64,000 nt of DNA from Candidatus Obscuribacterales bacterium (GTDB lineage: Bacteria; Cyanobacteriota; Vampirovibrionia; Obscuribacterales; Obscuribacteraceae), in contig JAIEQI010000057.1 of the NCBI GenBank assembly GCA_019747875.1, positions 30,340-94,339 on the forward strand, in the 5' to 3' direction. Every line of letters starts with the position of its first letter. The first letter of the stretch is position 1. The notes under the pieces were generated by a model. That model made no database searches and had not been told where the DNA came from. It saw only the letters and a list, made by a program, of their open reading frames with translations. This document shows, piece after piece, positions 27,218-36,575 of the stretch. A program made the translations under genes and the position numbers.

Positions 27218-27751
27218 ATGGCGTACGCAACAGGCACCTATTTTGCACCGATAACCAGAGGCAACCGTCGCAACTATAAGTTGGTCGGCTACTGGCTCAG
27301 CTCTAACAACAGCAGCCTCGAAGGCTCTACTGCGGAGATTAAACTCCGGCTCGATGACTTTTGCTCCCATCAAGGTTGCATCCTCAATGCGGTTGAATGG
27401 GATTGCGGGTCGAATCAAAACCCGATGAGAATGGGTTTTTGGAAAGCACTGCGCAGACTCGTCTGTGATAAGTGCCCACCGAAGCGCATGTCAATGAGCT
27501 ATATGAATCTCGACGATTTCATGACGCAAGCACTTGCTCCGTGCGGTTGCGCTCGTAGAGAAGGATTGGAAGGAATCCTATTCACAACAATCAGGCATCT
27601 GAGTTCTGATCAATCGAAGGTTTCACAGGTCGTACTCAAACTAGCAGAGCAAGGTAAGCATGTCATCGCTGAAGATGGTATCTGCCTCAGCTGCTGCCAC
27701 CCAGCGACTAAAGCATTGCTTCAAAAGCGCAAATTGCTTATCGCATCCTAA
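27218..27751 (+). CDS. Cys-rich hypothetical protein
   Basis: The 177-aa protein (ATG 27218; the frame reaches an ATG at 27173) contains Cys clusters CSHQGC, CDKCPP, CGC and CLSCCH, suggesting one or two structural zinc sites. It has no signal peptide or TM segment. Ribosome-site support is weak, but this is by far the longest frame in the interval and the composition is protein-like. I do not recognise the family. Nucleic-acid or protein binding is plausible for such a zinc protein but unproven. Confidence 0.55.
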   Translation: MAYATGTYFAPITRGNRRNYKLVGYWLSSNNSSLEGSTAEIKLRLDDFCSHQGCILNAVEWDCGSNQNPMRMGFWKALRRLVCDKCPPKRMSMSYMNLDDFMTQALAPCGCARREGLEGILFTTIRHLSSDQSKVSQVVLKLAEQGKHVIAEDGICLSCCHPATKALLQKRKLLIAS

Positions 27752-27788
27752 ACAGTTTTTTTCAGCCCCCCGGAAATCTGCTCTCGCG

Positions 27789-27812
27789 GCCCTAGATCGT
27801 AAGATCTAGGGC
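27789..27812. other. Perfect 10-bp hairpin between convergent genes
   Basis: GCCCTAGATC, loop GTAA, GATCTAGGGC forms a perfect 10-bp stem with a GNRA-type tetraloop. It sits in the 169-bp gap between the Cys-rich gene and the convergent GT39 gene. There is no U-run, so it may be a transcript-end stabiliser or bidirectional stop rather than a standard terminator. Confidence 0.6.
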
Positions 27813-27920
27813 TTCGAGATCTCAGGGTTAGCTTATGGGTTTCGCGTTTGATGAGTGATTGCTCAAGGACCGAAGGGCGAAAGGAGCAAAGCGAACCCTT
27901 GTGCCTGACCCCTGCGCTAC

Positions 27921-29678
27921 TTACTTATTCGTGACCAGCAACAGCTTGCTTTCGCCGAGAGCTTTGCCCTTGCTTACGAAGTAAACCGGGTTGATGCTGC
28001 GCGGGATGAATGGATTGCTTGCCAGAACTCGCGAATGTTCTTTTGCCGATGAGCTCATCTGTGCGTATTCGCTTTCTTGGATGAGCAAGACCGTTTCGCT
28101 CTTCGAGCTCAAGAGCTGTTCCGCCATCTTGATGCTTTCAACTTTTATGGGCTCGAGATTTGTCTGGAAGGTTACCTCGTCAATCCAATTTTGGAGGCTG
28201 GTATAAACTCCAACGCGTGCTGTTTCCGGTAATGTTTGCAGGTAGGGCACGTATTTGAGAACTGCCTGCTTGCTGTTTATCCACGGATAGACTTGAGCGG
28301 CAACTGCCATCGCTGACAAGCACACGCACACGAAAAGCATTTTGAACATTCGGCGTGGTTCCTTGCTTGCGCAAAGTTGAAGCATGAGGGCGCCGCATGT
28401 GGTTAGCACTGCTGGCAGTGCGATCCAATTTTCGGGACCTTCGCCAGGGAACGCGCGAGCACACAGCACCGCGATTACGATGCCACCGATTGTGGCTCCT
28501 GCGGAAATTGTCCAGGAAAACGCTTTAATGAATGGCGTTTTTAGCTCGCACGCTGCGCTCAAATAGTGAGCGATGAGAATGGCGGCGGCAGGATAGACCG
28601 GTAACGCATAGTAGTCGATTTTGCCGCGAGACAGACTAAAGAAACCAATTACGACTGCAATCCAAAGCCACAAGTAAAAATGCTTTTGAGCTGTAACGTT
28701 TTGCAGTCCCGCCTTCATTTTCTTGAATGAATCAGAAAATGCCATCGGCAGGAACACGGACCACGGCAACATTCCGCCAAATAGTGAGACGACCATGAAC
28801 CATATCGGGCGATGCGTGTCGTAAGTCGAACCAGCAAATCTTTCCAGGTTCTCGTGAATGAAGAAATAACTGAGAGCACCGGCGCCATTTTGTCTGTATG
28901 CCGCCATAAACCACGGAACGCCAGCAAGAGCCATGAAAAAGGCGCAGGGCAATACATGCCGGACCAACTCGATTTTTTTCCACTGCTTCGTGAGCGTGAG
29001 ATAAATCGCGAATGCCAGTGACGGCAGCACTATACCGACAGGTCCTTTTGTCAGAAATGCCAAACCCATGCTCAGCGATGCAATATATAGAAGAATGTTG
29101 CGGCGCTTCTCATTTTCCAGTGACCAGTAGAGAAGTCCCATGGTCAGTGTGTCGAAGAAGACCAATGTCATGTCTGACATGCAGAGGTTTGAGAAGGAAA
29201 TGAACATGACTGAGCTGGCCAAAACTGCCGCAGTTAAGCTGCCAACTTTCGTGCCGAATAAATGTTTGCCTGCAAGCGCGCTCAACAATACAGTTCCGAG
29301 CGCGCAAAGAACGGAGGGGATGCGCGAAGTGAAGTGGCTAACGCCGAACATCAAATAGCTCGCTGCAATTGTCCAGTAAGAAAGAATCGGTTTGTCGAAG
29401 AATGGTGTGCCGTGATAGAGCGGCGTCACTAAATTGTCAGACTGAAACATTTCGCGCACGCATTCAGCAAAAAATACTTCTGCTCTGCTGAACTTCGGCC
29501 ACCCATAAGCCAAGCTCAAATAAGCTGCCGCCGCAAGGACTAGCACCCCGACCACGACGATGCCGAATTTTGTGTCATCGTCAGGATTGCGTTTGAGGTA
29601 CGTTTGGCTTAGCTTTTGATATGCCGCCGATATCTTTTGGCTTGCCGAAGGCGTAGTTGGGGAGGGAGATTGAATCAT
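27921..29678 (-). CDS. GT39/ArnT-like membrane glycosyltransferase
   Basis: The 585-aa protein is polytopic with about 11-12 hydrophobic segments. After the first TM it has WPKFSRAEVFFAECVREM (the loop that carries catalytic acidic residues in ArnT/PMT enzymes), then TPFFDKPILSYW and RIPSVLCALGTVLL, all typical of family 39. Members transfer a sugar from a polyprenyl-phosphate donor to lipid A or protein outside the inner membrane. The acceptor here is unknown. A polar N-terminal extension of about 40 residues precedes the first TM. Confidence 0.88.
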   Translation of the reverse strand: MIQSPSPTTPSASQKISAAYQKLSQTYLKRNPDDDTKFGIVVVGVLVLAAAAYLSLAYGWPKFSRAEVFFAECVREMFQSDNLVTPLYHGTPFFDKPILSYWTIAASYLMFGVSHFTSRIPSVLCALGTVLLSALAGKHLFGTKVGSLTAAVLASSVMFISFSNLCMSDMTLVFFDTLTMGLLYWSLENEKRRNILLYIASLSMGLAFLTKGPVGIVLPSLAFAIYLTLTKQWKKIELVRHVLPCAFFMALAGVPWFMAAYRQNGAGALSYFFIHENLERFAGSTYDTHRPIWFMVVSLFGGMLPWSVFLPMAFSDSFKKMKAGLQNVTAQKHFYLWLWIAVVIGFFSLSRGKIDYYALPVYPAAAILIAHYLSAACELKTPFIKAFSWTISAGATIGGIVIAVLCARAFPGEGPENWIALPAVLTTCGALMLQLCASKEPRRMFKMLFVCVCLSAMAVAAQVYPWINSKQAVLKYVPYLQTLPETARVGVYTSLQNWIDEVTFQTNLEPIKVESIKMAEQLLSSKSETVLLIQESEYAQMSSSAKEHSRVLASNPFIPRSINPVYFVSKGKALGESKLLLVTNK

Positions 29679-29956
29679 TTATGAGCTCCGCTAAATCCGT
29701 AGCGCGTGCTTGGAAGGTCCAATTATGGCATTGATTTCGCTTCCGTTTGTGAGCGGAAACACACACTAGGCCCCGCTTTAACCTATTCTCAAGAAATAGA
29801 CATTTTTGGGGTAGGAGCATGGGATTTTTACTAAGAAAGACGTAATTTCCCCAATGTACTTCCTTAAATTTCGCAAATAACATTAGAGACGTGTGTGAGT
29901 GCTAAAGCTTTAGCGAAAGAGGGCTTCGTGCGAGCTTTTGGGGGCAATAAAAAGAT

Positions 29957-32650
29957 ATGACAGGTGATCGTTTGTACGAGGCCACGGCAGCGCGTGATGG
30001 ACTGCTGGACACTCAAGTCTCAAGCTCTTTCCAGACAGAATTACAAAATATTAGAGAAGGCCTCTCACAAGGATTTTCGGAACGTACGCAACATGCCAAA
30101 GATAATTTGCTTGTTACAGGTGTCGAAGTAGCAGGCTCTTTTGGTGTTGGCGCAGCCTTGATGGCAGCCGCTAAAGCCGGCGGACGATGGGGCGTAGCAG
30201 CCGATGTCGCCGGAAAAGTGATGCTTCTCGGAATGGGGGCTGACGTACTTCGTCGCGGTGCCAATGTATACGATGCTTACTCGGTCGCACCGGGTAACAC
30301 GGTCCAGGACCAGCTTACAAGACGTGAAGCAATTGCACAAAATCTCGGAACAGCAATGTTTGACTATCCGGTGATGATGGCTTCCGGATTTGCGGGCGCC
30401 GGCGCCGTGCATTTCGGACCGAAGCTCAGCACCAGTTTGCGCACGAGTCTTGAAGGATTGCGCACTCCGATGATGCCTAGCATGGTGGAACAGCCGGCTT
30501 TTGCGACTGTTCGCGCAACTAGAATGGATCTCAATTCAACTGGACGCTTGGGAGCGAAGGAACTTCCGGCCGCAAAAGGCAGCGATCCGCTTGCTGTGTT
30601 TCGTGAAAGGCTGGATGCGCCTCATCGCATCGCTCGCGGGATGGACGAGCTGTCCGCTTTGATGGAGGCGAAGAAAGTCGCTGGGCATCCAGAGGTGCGG
30701 CCGCTTTATGAGCAGATGAGTTCAACGCTACGCGAAGCCGACACATTGAAGCCGCTCATCGCGCGCGATGAAGTCGCACTTGCTGCTTTTGACAAACAGA
30801 TAAATGGTATCAAGGGGCTGAAGTCCGAAATTCAGACCGCTCGTCAGGCCGAAAGCGTAGTTGAAGGCTTGCGTGCCGACATTGAGCGTTTGCCGAGTTT
30901 AACGAGCCGGCAGTCAGAACTGAACGGACAGATTGGTCAGGCAAAGAAAATTCAAGAAGGAAAAGCTCAAGCTCCGGCCGATCAACCAGTTCCAGATATC
31001 GCTCAACTGCGCGAAGAATTGGGCGGGGTCAGACAAGATATCGCCAGCATCCGTGATCGCCAGCCGCAATTGAGTGCCTTCGAGCAAAGACACAGCGAAG
31101 CTCAAGCAGCTTTGGAAACCCGGAGAAAAGCTATTGAGGCGGGAACGGATCCCGAGATAATGGCGTTGGAAGCTCAGATGGCTCCGATCAGGCAAACGCT
31201 TGAAGGCAACCGCAGCCAGATGGCAACGTTGGTCGCCAAACTTACGGAATTGGATGCGCAATATGTCGCTAAATCCGCGGAAGTAAAACCGCTGATCGCC
31301 CAGTCGGATTCAAATGCAATCTTCGACCTGCCCAAGTACGAAAGACCGCAAATCAATGTTGAGCCAGGTCCGAAGCCAGTCAAGAAAGTTGAAGCCTCAT
31401 CGACGGTGGCGGCAAATCCTGCTGCAAAAGTTGTCGAAAATGGCAGCACCGCCAAACCGGTTAAAGTAGATCTTGCTGCAAGAACAGCTGAACCTATTGT
31501 CAAAGCTCAAGCTGATGCCGGAGCAAAGCCTGTCGCAAAAGCTGATAATGGTGCTCGACCTGCTGAAAGAGTTGAACGTACCACGACCAGTGCGAACCAA
31601 GGACAGGGCGACCGCCGCAATACCTCTAATGACCGCAACGCCCGCGTTGAGAAGGTGGAAGCGCCTCGCGTAACTCGGAAAGATGTCGCCAATGCTTATA
31701 TGGATGCTGAAGTTGCAGTCAATGATTTTCTTAGAACAACGAAAAGGCACACAACAGCCCTGAAGAAGGTAAATGATTACATTGATAGTGCCTCGAAGTT
31801 GATGGCTACCGATCGCCAGCTAGCTCAAGCCGAAGTAAGAACTGTACTTAGCAATGTCGAAACGTTGCTCGGTAAGCTCGAAAACTGGGAGCGTGCGCCA
31901 GGTTGGATTCGCGGTGCCGAAAAAGCCAACGTGATGAAAGCTCAAGGTATTTCAGCCGAAACCATGGCAAAGTTTGATAAGTGGTACGAGTCGCAGAATC
32001 AAATATTCTATGAACGCGCAGCTTCGGGCTCACCGGAAATGAAACTAGCGATGATTCAGGAGCATCTGCAACGCCGCGTCTCCGTAGAGAGCGTCAAGAA
32101 CTTCCTGAGAACATCCGGCGATGTGGAAAAAGGCACGAGCCCAATAGTTGCGGAAGGATTCCGAATGATGGCGGAAGGAAAGCTGCCTGACGGTAGAGCT
32201 ATTCCGAAGGGATCTGACCTCATCGTTTTTGAACAACGCAAAGTTCCAGGTGGTCAGCAAGGACCGCAAGAAGCGATCATTCCGTTCGCGAAGGAAGGCG
32301 CCAACATCCAGCGTTTCGATGACGCGAAGATTGCAGCCGGCACCAAGAAACTTGAAGTGCTCAAGAACGAAGGACCTGAAGGACTGCCCGCGAAAGATCT
32401 CTATGGTCTCTGGCTCGATCATGACCCGAGCCGTTTGATTCACGCAAAGAATCAAGTGGGATTTGCGATTCTTCGTCCGGGCGGCGCGCATGGAAAGAAC
32501 GTTTTCCACCTTCAATTCAAAGACGGTGTCGAACCGGCACTTCTTCCGAAGGGATTGAGAGCCGACGCGATGGACGGAACACAAATGGGCACCAACACCG
32601 GAGTGCTCTATCAAATGCTGCGCAACATGCTCAATAAACCGAAGTCTTAG
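29957..32650 (+). CDS. Large coiled-coil protein, unknown function
   Basis: The 897-aa protein has three parts. The N-terminal part (about 45-170) has three Gly/Ala-rich hydrophobic segments (VEVAGSFGVGAALMAAAKAG, MFDYPVMMASGFAGAGAVHF) that may insert in a membrane. A long coiled-coil (about 215-440) leads into an Ala/Lys/Val/Pro-rich disordered linker (about 460-560). The C-terminal domain (about 570-897) is conserved-looking, with EAIIPFAKEGANIQRF and LYGLWLDHDPSRLIHAKNQV. No signal peptide. I know no named family. The 278-bp upstream spacer holds the palindrome GCTAAAGCTTTAGC (29901-29914) and no gene I can support. Confidence 0.7.
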   Translation: MTGDRLYEATAARDGLLDTQVSSSFQTELQNIREGLSQGFSERTQHAKDNLLVTGVEVAGSFGVGAALMAAAKAGGRWGVAADVAGKVMLLGMGADVLRRGANVYDAYSVAPGNTVQDQLTRREAIAQNLGTAMFDYPVMMASGFAGAGAVHFGPKLSTSLRTSLEGLRTPMMPSMVEQPAFATVRATRMDLNSTGRLGAKELPAAKGSDPLAVFRERLDAPHRIARGMDELSALMEAKKVAGHPEVRPLYEQMSSTLREADTLKPLIARDEVALAAFDKQINGIKGLKSEIQTARQAESVVEGLRADIERLPSLTSRQSELNGQIGQAKKIQEGKAQAPADQPVPDIAQLREELGGVRQDIASIRDRQPQLSAFEQRHSEAQAALETRRKAIEAGTDPEIMALEAQMAPIRQTLEGNRSQMATLVAKLTELDAQYVAKSAEVKPLIAQSDSNAIFDLPKYERPQINVEPGPKPVKKVEASSTVAANPAAKVVENGSTAKPVKVDLAARTAEPIVKAQADAGAKPVAKADNGARPAERVERTTTSANQGQGDRRNTSNDRNARVEKVEAPRVTRKDVANAYMDAEVAVNDFLRTTKRHTTALKKVNDYIDSASKLMATDRQLAQAEVRTVLSNVETLLGKLENWERAPGWIRGAEKANVMKAQGISAETMAKFDKWYESQNQIFYERAASGSPEMKLAMIQEHLQRRVSVESVKNFLRTSGDVEKGTSPIVAEGFRMMAEGKLPDGRAIPKGSDLIVFEQRKVPGGQQGPQEAIIPFAKEGANIQRFDDAKIAAGTKKLEVLKNEGPEGLPAKDLYGLWLDHDPSRLIHAKNQVGFAILRPGGAHGKNVFHLQFKDGVEPALLPKGLRADAMDGTQMGTNTGVLYQMLRNMLNKPKS

Positions 32651-32663
32651 TGACCTGGGTCAC
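32650..32663. promoter_or_regulatory. CRP/FNR-like inverted repeat
   Basis: GTGACC-TG-GGTCAC is a perfect inverted repeat; read as AGTGA-N6-TCACA it matches the CRP half-sites at 9 of 10 positions. Its centre is about 66 bp upstream of the start predicted from the TATTAT at 32710-32715, a spacing compatible with class I activation, and no -35 is seen. It overlaps the end of the 897-aa gene by a base, so chance cannot be excluded. Confidence 0.3.
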
Positions 32664-32744
32664 AATGTTCTTATGACTAACAGGCGAAGACGCCACACGG
32701 TCTGCGTTCTATTATAGGAACGGATATGTGGAGGGATTGTTCGC

Positions 32745-32972
32745 ATGCAACAGACTAACCTTTTTGCAGATGTCGCTCGCCAGCTTAACGAGACTACATT
32801 CTACTGGTGTATCTTTGTTTTCAGCCTCTGTCTTTGTCGAGTGGGGGCTGTGTTCATCTGCCTTTTCGTTGTCGTCATTTATAGTTTTGCTGAAGGAACT
32901 TTTCGGCAAGCAATAGAAGATAGTAAGACGACCAAAATTATGCAATATTCGTATCGTGGTGCACGACCATGA
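32745..32972 (+). CDS. Small membrane protein (75 aa)
   Basis: The ATG at 32745 is preceded by GGAGGG at 9-nt spacing, the best ribosome site in this part of the window, and by TATTAT (32710-32715). The product has one long hydrophobic segment (FYWCIFVFSLCLCRVGAVFI and following, about 18-50) and a short polar C-terminus. It ends 6 bp before the convergent aroF stop. No family recognised. Confidence 0.5.
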   Translation: MQQTNLFADVARQLNETTFYWCIFVFSLCLCRVGAVFICLFVVVIYSFAEGTFRQAIEDSKTTKIMQYSYRGARP

Positions 32973-32978
32973 CGAAAT

Positions 32979-34016
32979 TTACTTCTGGACTTTGGCTAAT
33001 TGGTCGGATGTCTTCGGAGCGAAGAGTTCGTAGAGCTGTTTTGCGTCGGCAACGATGTCTGCAAGCGTATCCGGGGTGATGGATTGTTCGCCGTCGCTGA
33101 ATGCTTGTTCGGGGCATTCGTGGACTTCGATTAAGAGTCCGTCGGCACCACAAGCGATGGCAGCTCGGGACATCGTGCGGATTAGATCGCGGCGTCCTGT
33201 ACCGTGGCTTGGATCAACGATGACCGGCAGTGAGCACATCTTCTTGAGGATCGGAACTGCGCTTAGATCCAGTGTGTTGCGTGTTTGCGTTTCGAATGTA
33301 CGAATACCGCGTTCGCAAAGAATGACCTGCTTGTTGCCTGCAGACATTATGTATTCTGCTGCGTTCAACCATTCGCTTATCGTGGCTGAGAGTGCTCGCT
33401 TCAGTAGCACCGGGCGGCTGCTCTTGCCTAGTTCTTTTAGTAACTCATAGTTGTACATATTGCGCGCGCCGATTTGAATGACGTCGATGTATTCTTCAGC
33501 TGCTTCAACATGTTCGGCTGCCATCACTTCACTGACAATTGGCAATCCCGTGGTTGATGATGCTTCCTTCAGATACTTCAGACCTTCAAGTCCAAGACCC
33601 TGAAATTCGTAGGGACTTGTTCTTGGCTTATAAGCGCCGCCGCGCAAAATCTGTGCCCCTGCCTCTTTGACCATGTGTGCGGTGTGCAGAATGTGAGCCT
33701 GCCCTTCGACGGAACAGGGTCCACCTATAACGACGGGAGGCTGACCGTTGCCGATTTTTACTTCATTAGGCAATTCGATGCATTGGGCTGGCGAGTTGAT
33801 GGCCAGGTTCGCCTGATGTTGGAGACGGACTACCTTGTCAACTCCGGGAAGTTGACTGAACAGGTGTGAAGGTAGGCAGCTGACATCCTCTTTAATGGAA
33901 ACTACAGTGCCAGAGGCGTTCTCAATGACATGCCCTGTCAATTTCATGCGCTCGAGCCGGTCGCAAATAACTGCGATCTGCTCCTGACTTGTCGGCTTTT
34001 GTAGTATGAGAATCAC
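32979..34016 (-). CDS. aroF: 3-deoxy-7-phosphoheptulonate synthase, AroF (B. subtilis type)
   Basis: The 345-aa enzyme makes DAHP from phosphoenolpyruvate and erythrose 4-phosphate, the first step of the shikimate pathway. It has an N-terminal ferredoxin-like regulatory domain of about 70 residues (MILILQKPTSQEQIAVICDR) and a KDO8P-synthase-like barrel with GGPCSVE, GAYKPRTSPYEFQGLG, QIGARNMYNYELLKELG and VDPSHGTGRRDLI. All metal- and PEP-binding motifs appear intact. Cytoplasmic. It is convergent with a small membrane ORF and divergent from the 336-aa membrane protein. Confidence 0.95.
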   Translation of the reverse strand: MILILQKPTSQEQIAVICDRLERMKLTGHVIENASGTVVSIKEDVSCLPSHLFSQLPGVDKVVRLQHQANLAINSPAQCIELPNEVKIGNGQPPVVIGGPCSVEGQAHILHTAHMVKEAGAQILRGGAYKPRTSPYEFQGLGLEGLKYLKEASSTTGLPIVSEVMAAEHVEAAEEYIDVIQIGARNMYNYELLKELGKSSRPVLLKRALSATISEWLNAAEYIMSAGNKQVILCERGIRTFETQTRNTLDLSAVPILKKMCSLPVIVDPSHGTGRRDLIRTMSRAAIACGADGLLIEVHECPEQAFSDGEQSITPDTLADIVADAKQLYELFAPKTSDQLAKVQK

Positions 34017-34155
34017 GATTGGTCTGCCTAGATTCCGATTTACGACTTTTGGGCGACTAAAATCTTAGTAGATACGGTCTCGAATCTGGCCATTTTTCAA
34101 GAAGCTTGTCGGTTAACGCACCGGAATTCTCTTTCATCTGACTCGTTGATGTGAT

Positions 34156-35166
34156 TTGATTAAGGTCTCGCTCCGGAAAGATCGAAGTCAAGAGACCGCT
34201 TTGACTGCTTCAGAAGTCCAAATTGCTGAACTTAGTTTTGACGAGTCTAAGCAACTCGATCTCTCCTTTCTTTTGTCGGGAAAATGGTGGAGTTCAACGC
34301 TGAAGCTCGTTTTCAGTGTGATGCGCCATTTCGTTGTCGTCGCCTTCCTATTTGGATGGTCGAACGCATTTACTGCTTATGCTGATTACAGTTTGACCAA
34401 CAGCGGGCTCGACTTCACGGTAGTAGATCTTCCCGCGCTGACGAATCTCGGTATGAAGTTAGCGATCTCCACTGTTGTGGCTCTTGTTCTAGGGCTAGTG
34501 TCGCTTTCGATTTTGCTAGAGAAGTTGACCGCGCTTGCTCGTCTCTATCTGCTAAAGCGGGCGCCGAGTCAGTTCGTTGCAACTAAGAAGGAAGTGGATG
34601 CCAGGAAAGGCTATATAGCCGGTGTTTGGATGGTTGGAGTTCTTTATCTTCTGCTGCCGCTGATTCCTGCCAGTGTTTGTCTTGCTTTCAAGATTCTCAG
34701 TAACTCGCAGCTGTACGTGATGGGTGAGCCTATTATTCAAATCCCGGAAACCGCTCGAATTCCCATGAATGTTGCAGAGGCGATGTTATTCGCTATCTCG
34801 ATCGCTTACTGTATCGTCCTGACAGTTGTCTCGTCGGCACTTTGTATTAAGGCGACGAAAGCAGCGAAGATTGGCGCTTTGCTTATGCTGAACCAGGCCG
34901 GGCGCTTGATGATTGCAACTCTGCTGGTCGCTATAATAAATGCCCTCTTGTCGGCTCCGCTGAGTATATATCTTGCGTATCTAGCGCCCCTGGAGCAGAA
35001 AAAAGATCTTCCCCTCATAATTGTTTCCCAGCTTTGGTTTGGAATCAGCAGTGCCTTTGTCTGGCCCCTATCCATGCTGGTTTTCGCCGAGTTGCTAGAA
35101 AAGAATTTTTCGCAGGCCAAGCCGCCGGAGAATAGTATTTCCTCACCTGGCAATTCCCAAGAATAG
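34156..35166 (+). CDS. Polytopic membrane protein, unknown function
   Basis: The 336-aa product (TTG start; no strong ribosome site) has about six hydrophobic segments, among them VFSVMRHFVVVAFLFGW, LAISTVVALVLGLVSLSILL, GVWMVGVLYLLLPLIPASV and AMLFAISIAYCIVLTVVSSA, and a short polar C-terminal tail. No transporter or enzyme motif recognised. It lies 41 bp upstream of the CobT-like gene in the same direction. Confidence 0.6.
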   Translation: MIKVSLRKDRSQETALTASEVQIAELSFDESKQLDLSFLLSGKWWSSTLKLVFSVMRHFVVVAFLFGWSNAFTAYADYSLTNSGLDFTVVDLPALTNLGMKLAISTVVALVLGLVSLSILLEKLTALARLYLLKRAPSQFVATKKEVDARKGYIAGVWMVGVLYLLLPLIPASVCLAFKILSNSQLYVMGEPIIQIPETARIPMNVAEAMLFAISIAYCIVLTVVSSALCIKATKAAKIGALLMLNQAGRLMIATLLVAIINALLSAPLSIYLAYLAPLEQKKDLPLIIVSQLWFGISSAFVWPLSMLVFAELLEKNFSQAKPPENSISSPGNSQE

Positions 35167-35207
35167 GTTAGAATTCAATTGTTGGAATTGAATAGGATTC
35201 GCGGACC

Positions 35208-36521
35208 GTGAAGGACGTCGAGTTTGCTTCACCATATATAAAGATATTGAATGACCCGTTCGACAGCTTTGCGAGAATTCGCCAGGCGGTGAAACGAGCG
35301 GGGAATGCTCTCTTTCTGCTGTGTACAGGCGGAACAGCTACCAGTGACTGTGCTGGAATCTCTGCTGCTGGGGCTTCAGCGAATGATCGCCGTTTCACCC
35401 CGGCACTCGATGCTGAAGCATTAATTGCCGGACGTACTTTCTCCGCTGAACAACTTCCGGTATCTCCCGAGGGAATAGCATCGCCCGTGGTGATCAGTCG
35501 GGCGATCGTTCAAGAGTTGCTAAAGATCGATTCGCTTATTATCGATGCTGGTTGCTTTGTCAGACCAGCTGTTGACTGTTTGCGCTTTGCTGATTTGCCG
35601 GCCCAGTGTCTCTCAAGTGGTGCCGCCATGAAGAAAGAGCATGCGGTATCACTATTCGAGCAGGGCGTCGCACTAGGTAAACAGTTATCTTTGAAGCATG
35701 ACAGCTTGGTTCTAGCCGAGTGTGTTCCAGGTGGAACGACAACTGCGCTTGCAGTTCTTAAGGCACTTGGTCATGGCGTTGAGGGGATGACCTCAAGCAG
35801 TTTGCCCACAGCAAATCATGCGCAAAAGTTGGAGCTGGTTTTGGCTGGTTTGCGAAATTGCGGTCTCAGTGCAACTGACTTCATCAGAGACCCATTGCTG
35901 GCTGTCGCAGCGGTAGGTGACCCGGTGCAAGCATCTTTGGCGGGCGTAGTTGTCGGTGCCTCTCAGCGAATCCCGATTCTAATGGGGGGCGGTTCGCAAA
36001 TGCTGGCGATTTGGGCTCTCGTTCAGAAGCTCAATTTAGCTCATAAGTTTGGCGTGGAAACAGAGAACTTATTCGTTCTCAGTACAAAGTGGGTTGGTTT
36101 TGATCCATCAGCTGCGGTCGGTAAGTTGGCGCAGGTTTTGGGCGCACCATTTGCGGTGGCGAATCCGAATTTCAGAAATTCAAAACACACTGGTCTTCAA
36201 GCTTATGAAGACGGTCATGTGAAGGAAGGTGCAGGCGCCGGAGCGGCATTATGTGTTTCCTTCATGAAGGATCTTTCGCACGATACAGTGTTGAACGCTA
36301 TAGATTCGGAGTACGATCGTTTGATCAATCGTCTGGGACTCGAGGACCAAATTGCGTTCTTTGATGCACCAGCGATCCTGAATCAAGATGGGACTTTTGC
36401 AGCTCCCGAAGCCATTCTCCCAGACGGTAGTTTTGCAGTCTCAACTGATTTGTCGTTCCGTAACGATTCGAGTAACTCGAATTCGGTTGAAACATTTGCA
36501 AACTTTACTCAGCTTGTCTAG
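35208..36521 (+). CDS. cobT: NaMN-dependent phosphoribosyltransferase, cyanobacterial/archaeal CobT type
   Basis: The 437-aa protein (GTG start) contains LAECVPGGTTTALAVLKALG, DPLLAVAAVGDPVQASLAG and HVKEGAGAGAALCVSF. The KEG-GAG segment matches the catalytic Glu region of CobT, and the overall pattern is that of the TIGR00303/UPF0284 branch found in Cyanobacteria and Archaea. The expected reaction joins the phosphoribose of nicotinate mononucleotide to a benzimidazole for the lower loop of cobamides. No other cobamide gene is visible, so a salvage or assembly role is inferred. Confidence 0.75.
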   Translation: MKDVEFASPYIKILNDPFDSFARIRQAVKRAGNALFLLCTGGTATSDCAGISAAGASANDRRFTPALDAEALIAGRTFSAEQLPVSPEGIASPVVISRAIVQELLKIDSLIIDAGCFVRPAVDCLRFADLPAQCLSSGAAMKKEHAVSLFEQGVALGKQLSLKHDSLVLAECVPGGTTTALAVLKALGHGVEGMTSSSLPTANHAQKLELVLAGLRNCGLSATDFIRDPLLAVAAVGDPVQASLAGVVVGASQRIPILMGGGSQMLAIWALVQKLNLAHKFGVETENLFVLSTKWVGFDPSAAVGKLAQVLGAPFAVANPNFRNSKHTGLQAYEDGHVKEGAGAGAALCVSFMKDLSHDTVLNAIDSEYDRLINRLGLEDQIAFFDAPAILNQDGTFAAPEAILPDGSFAVSTDLSFRNDSSNSNSVETFANFTQLV

Positions 36522-36575
36522 AGAACGGCGCCGACTAATCCAGTTCGACAGTTCGGAAGCAGGAGGCGCAATTCT

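Noticed and set aside
32045..32614. 189-aa minus-strand frame
   Set aside because: Antisense to the 897-aa coiled-coil gene and rich in Arg/Cys/His in the manner of shadow frames.
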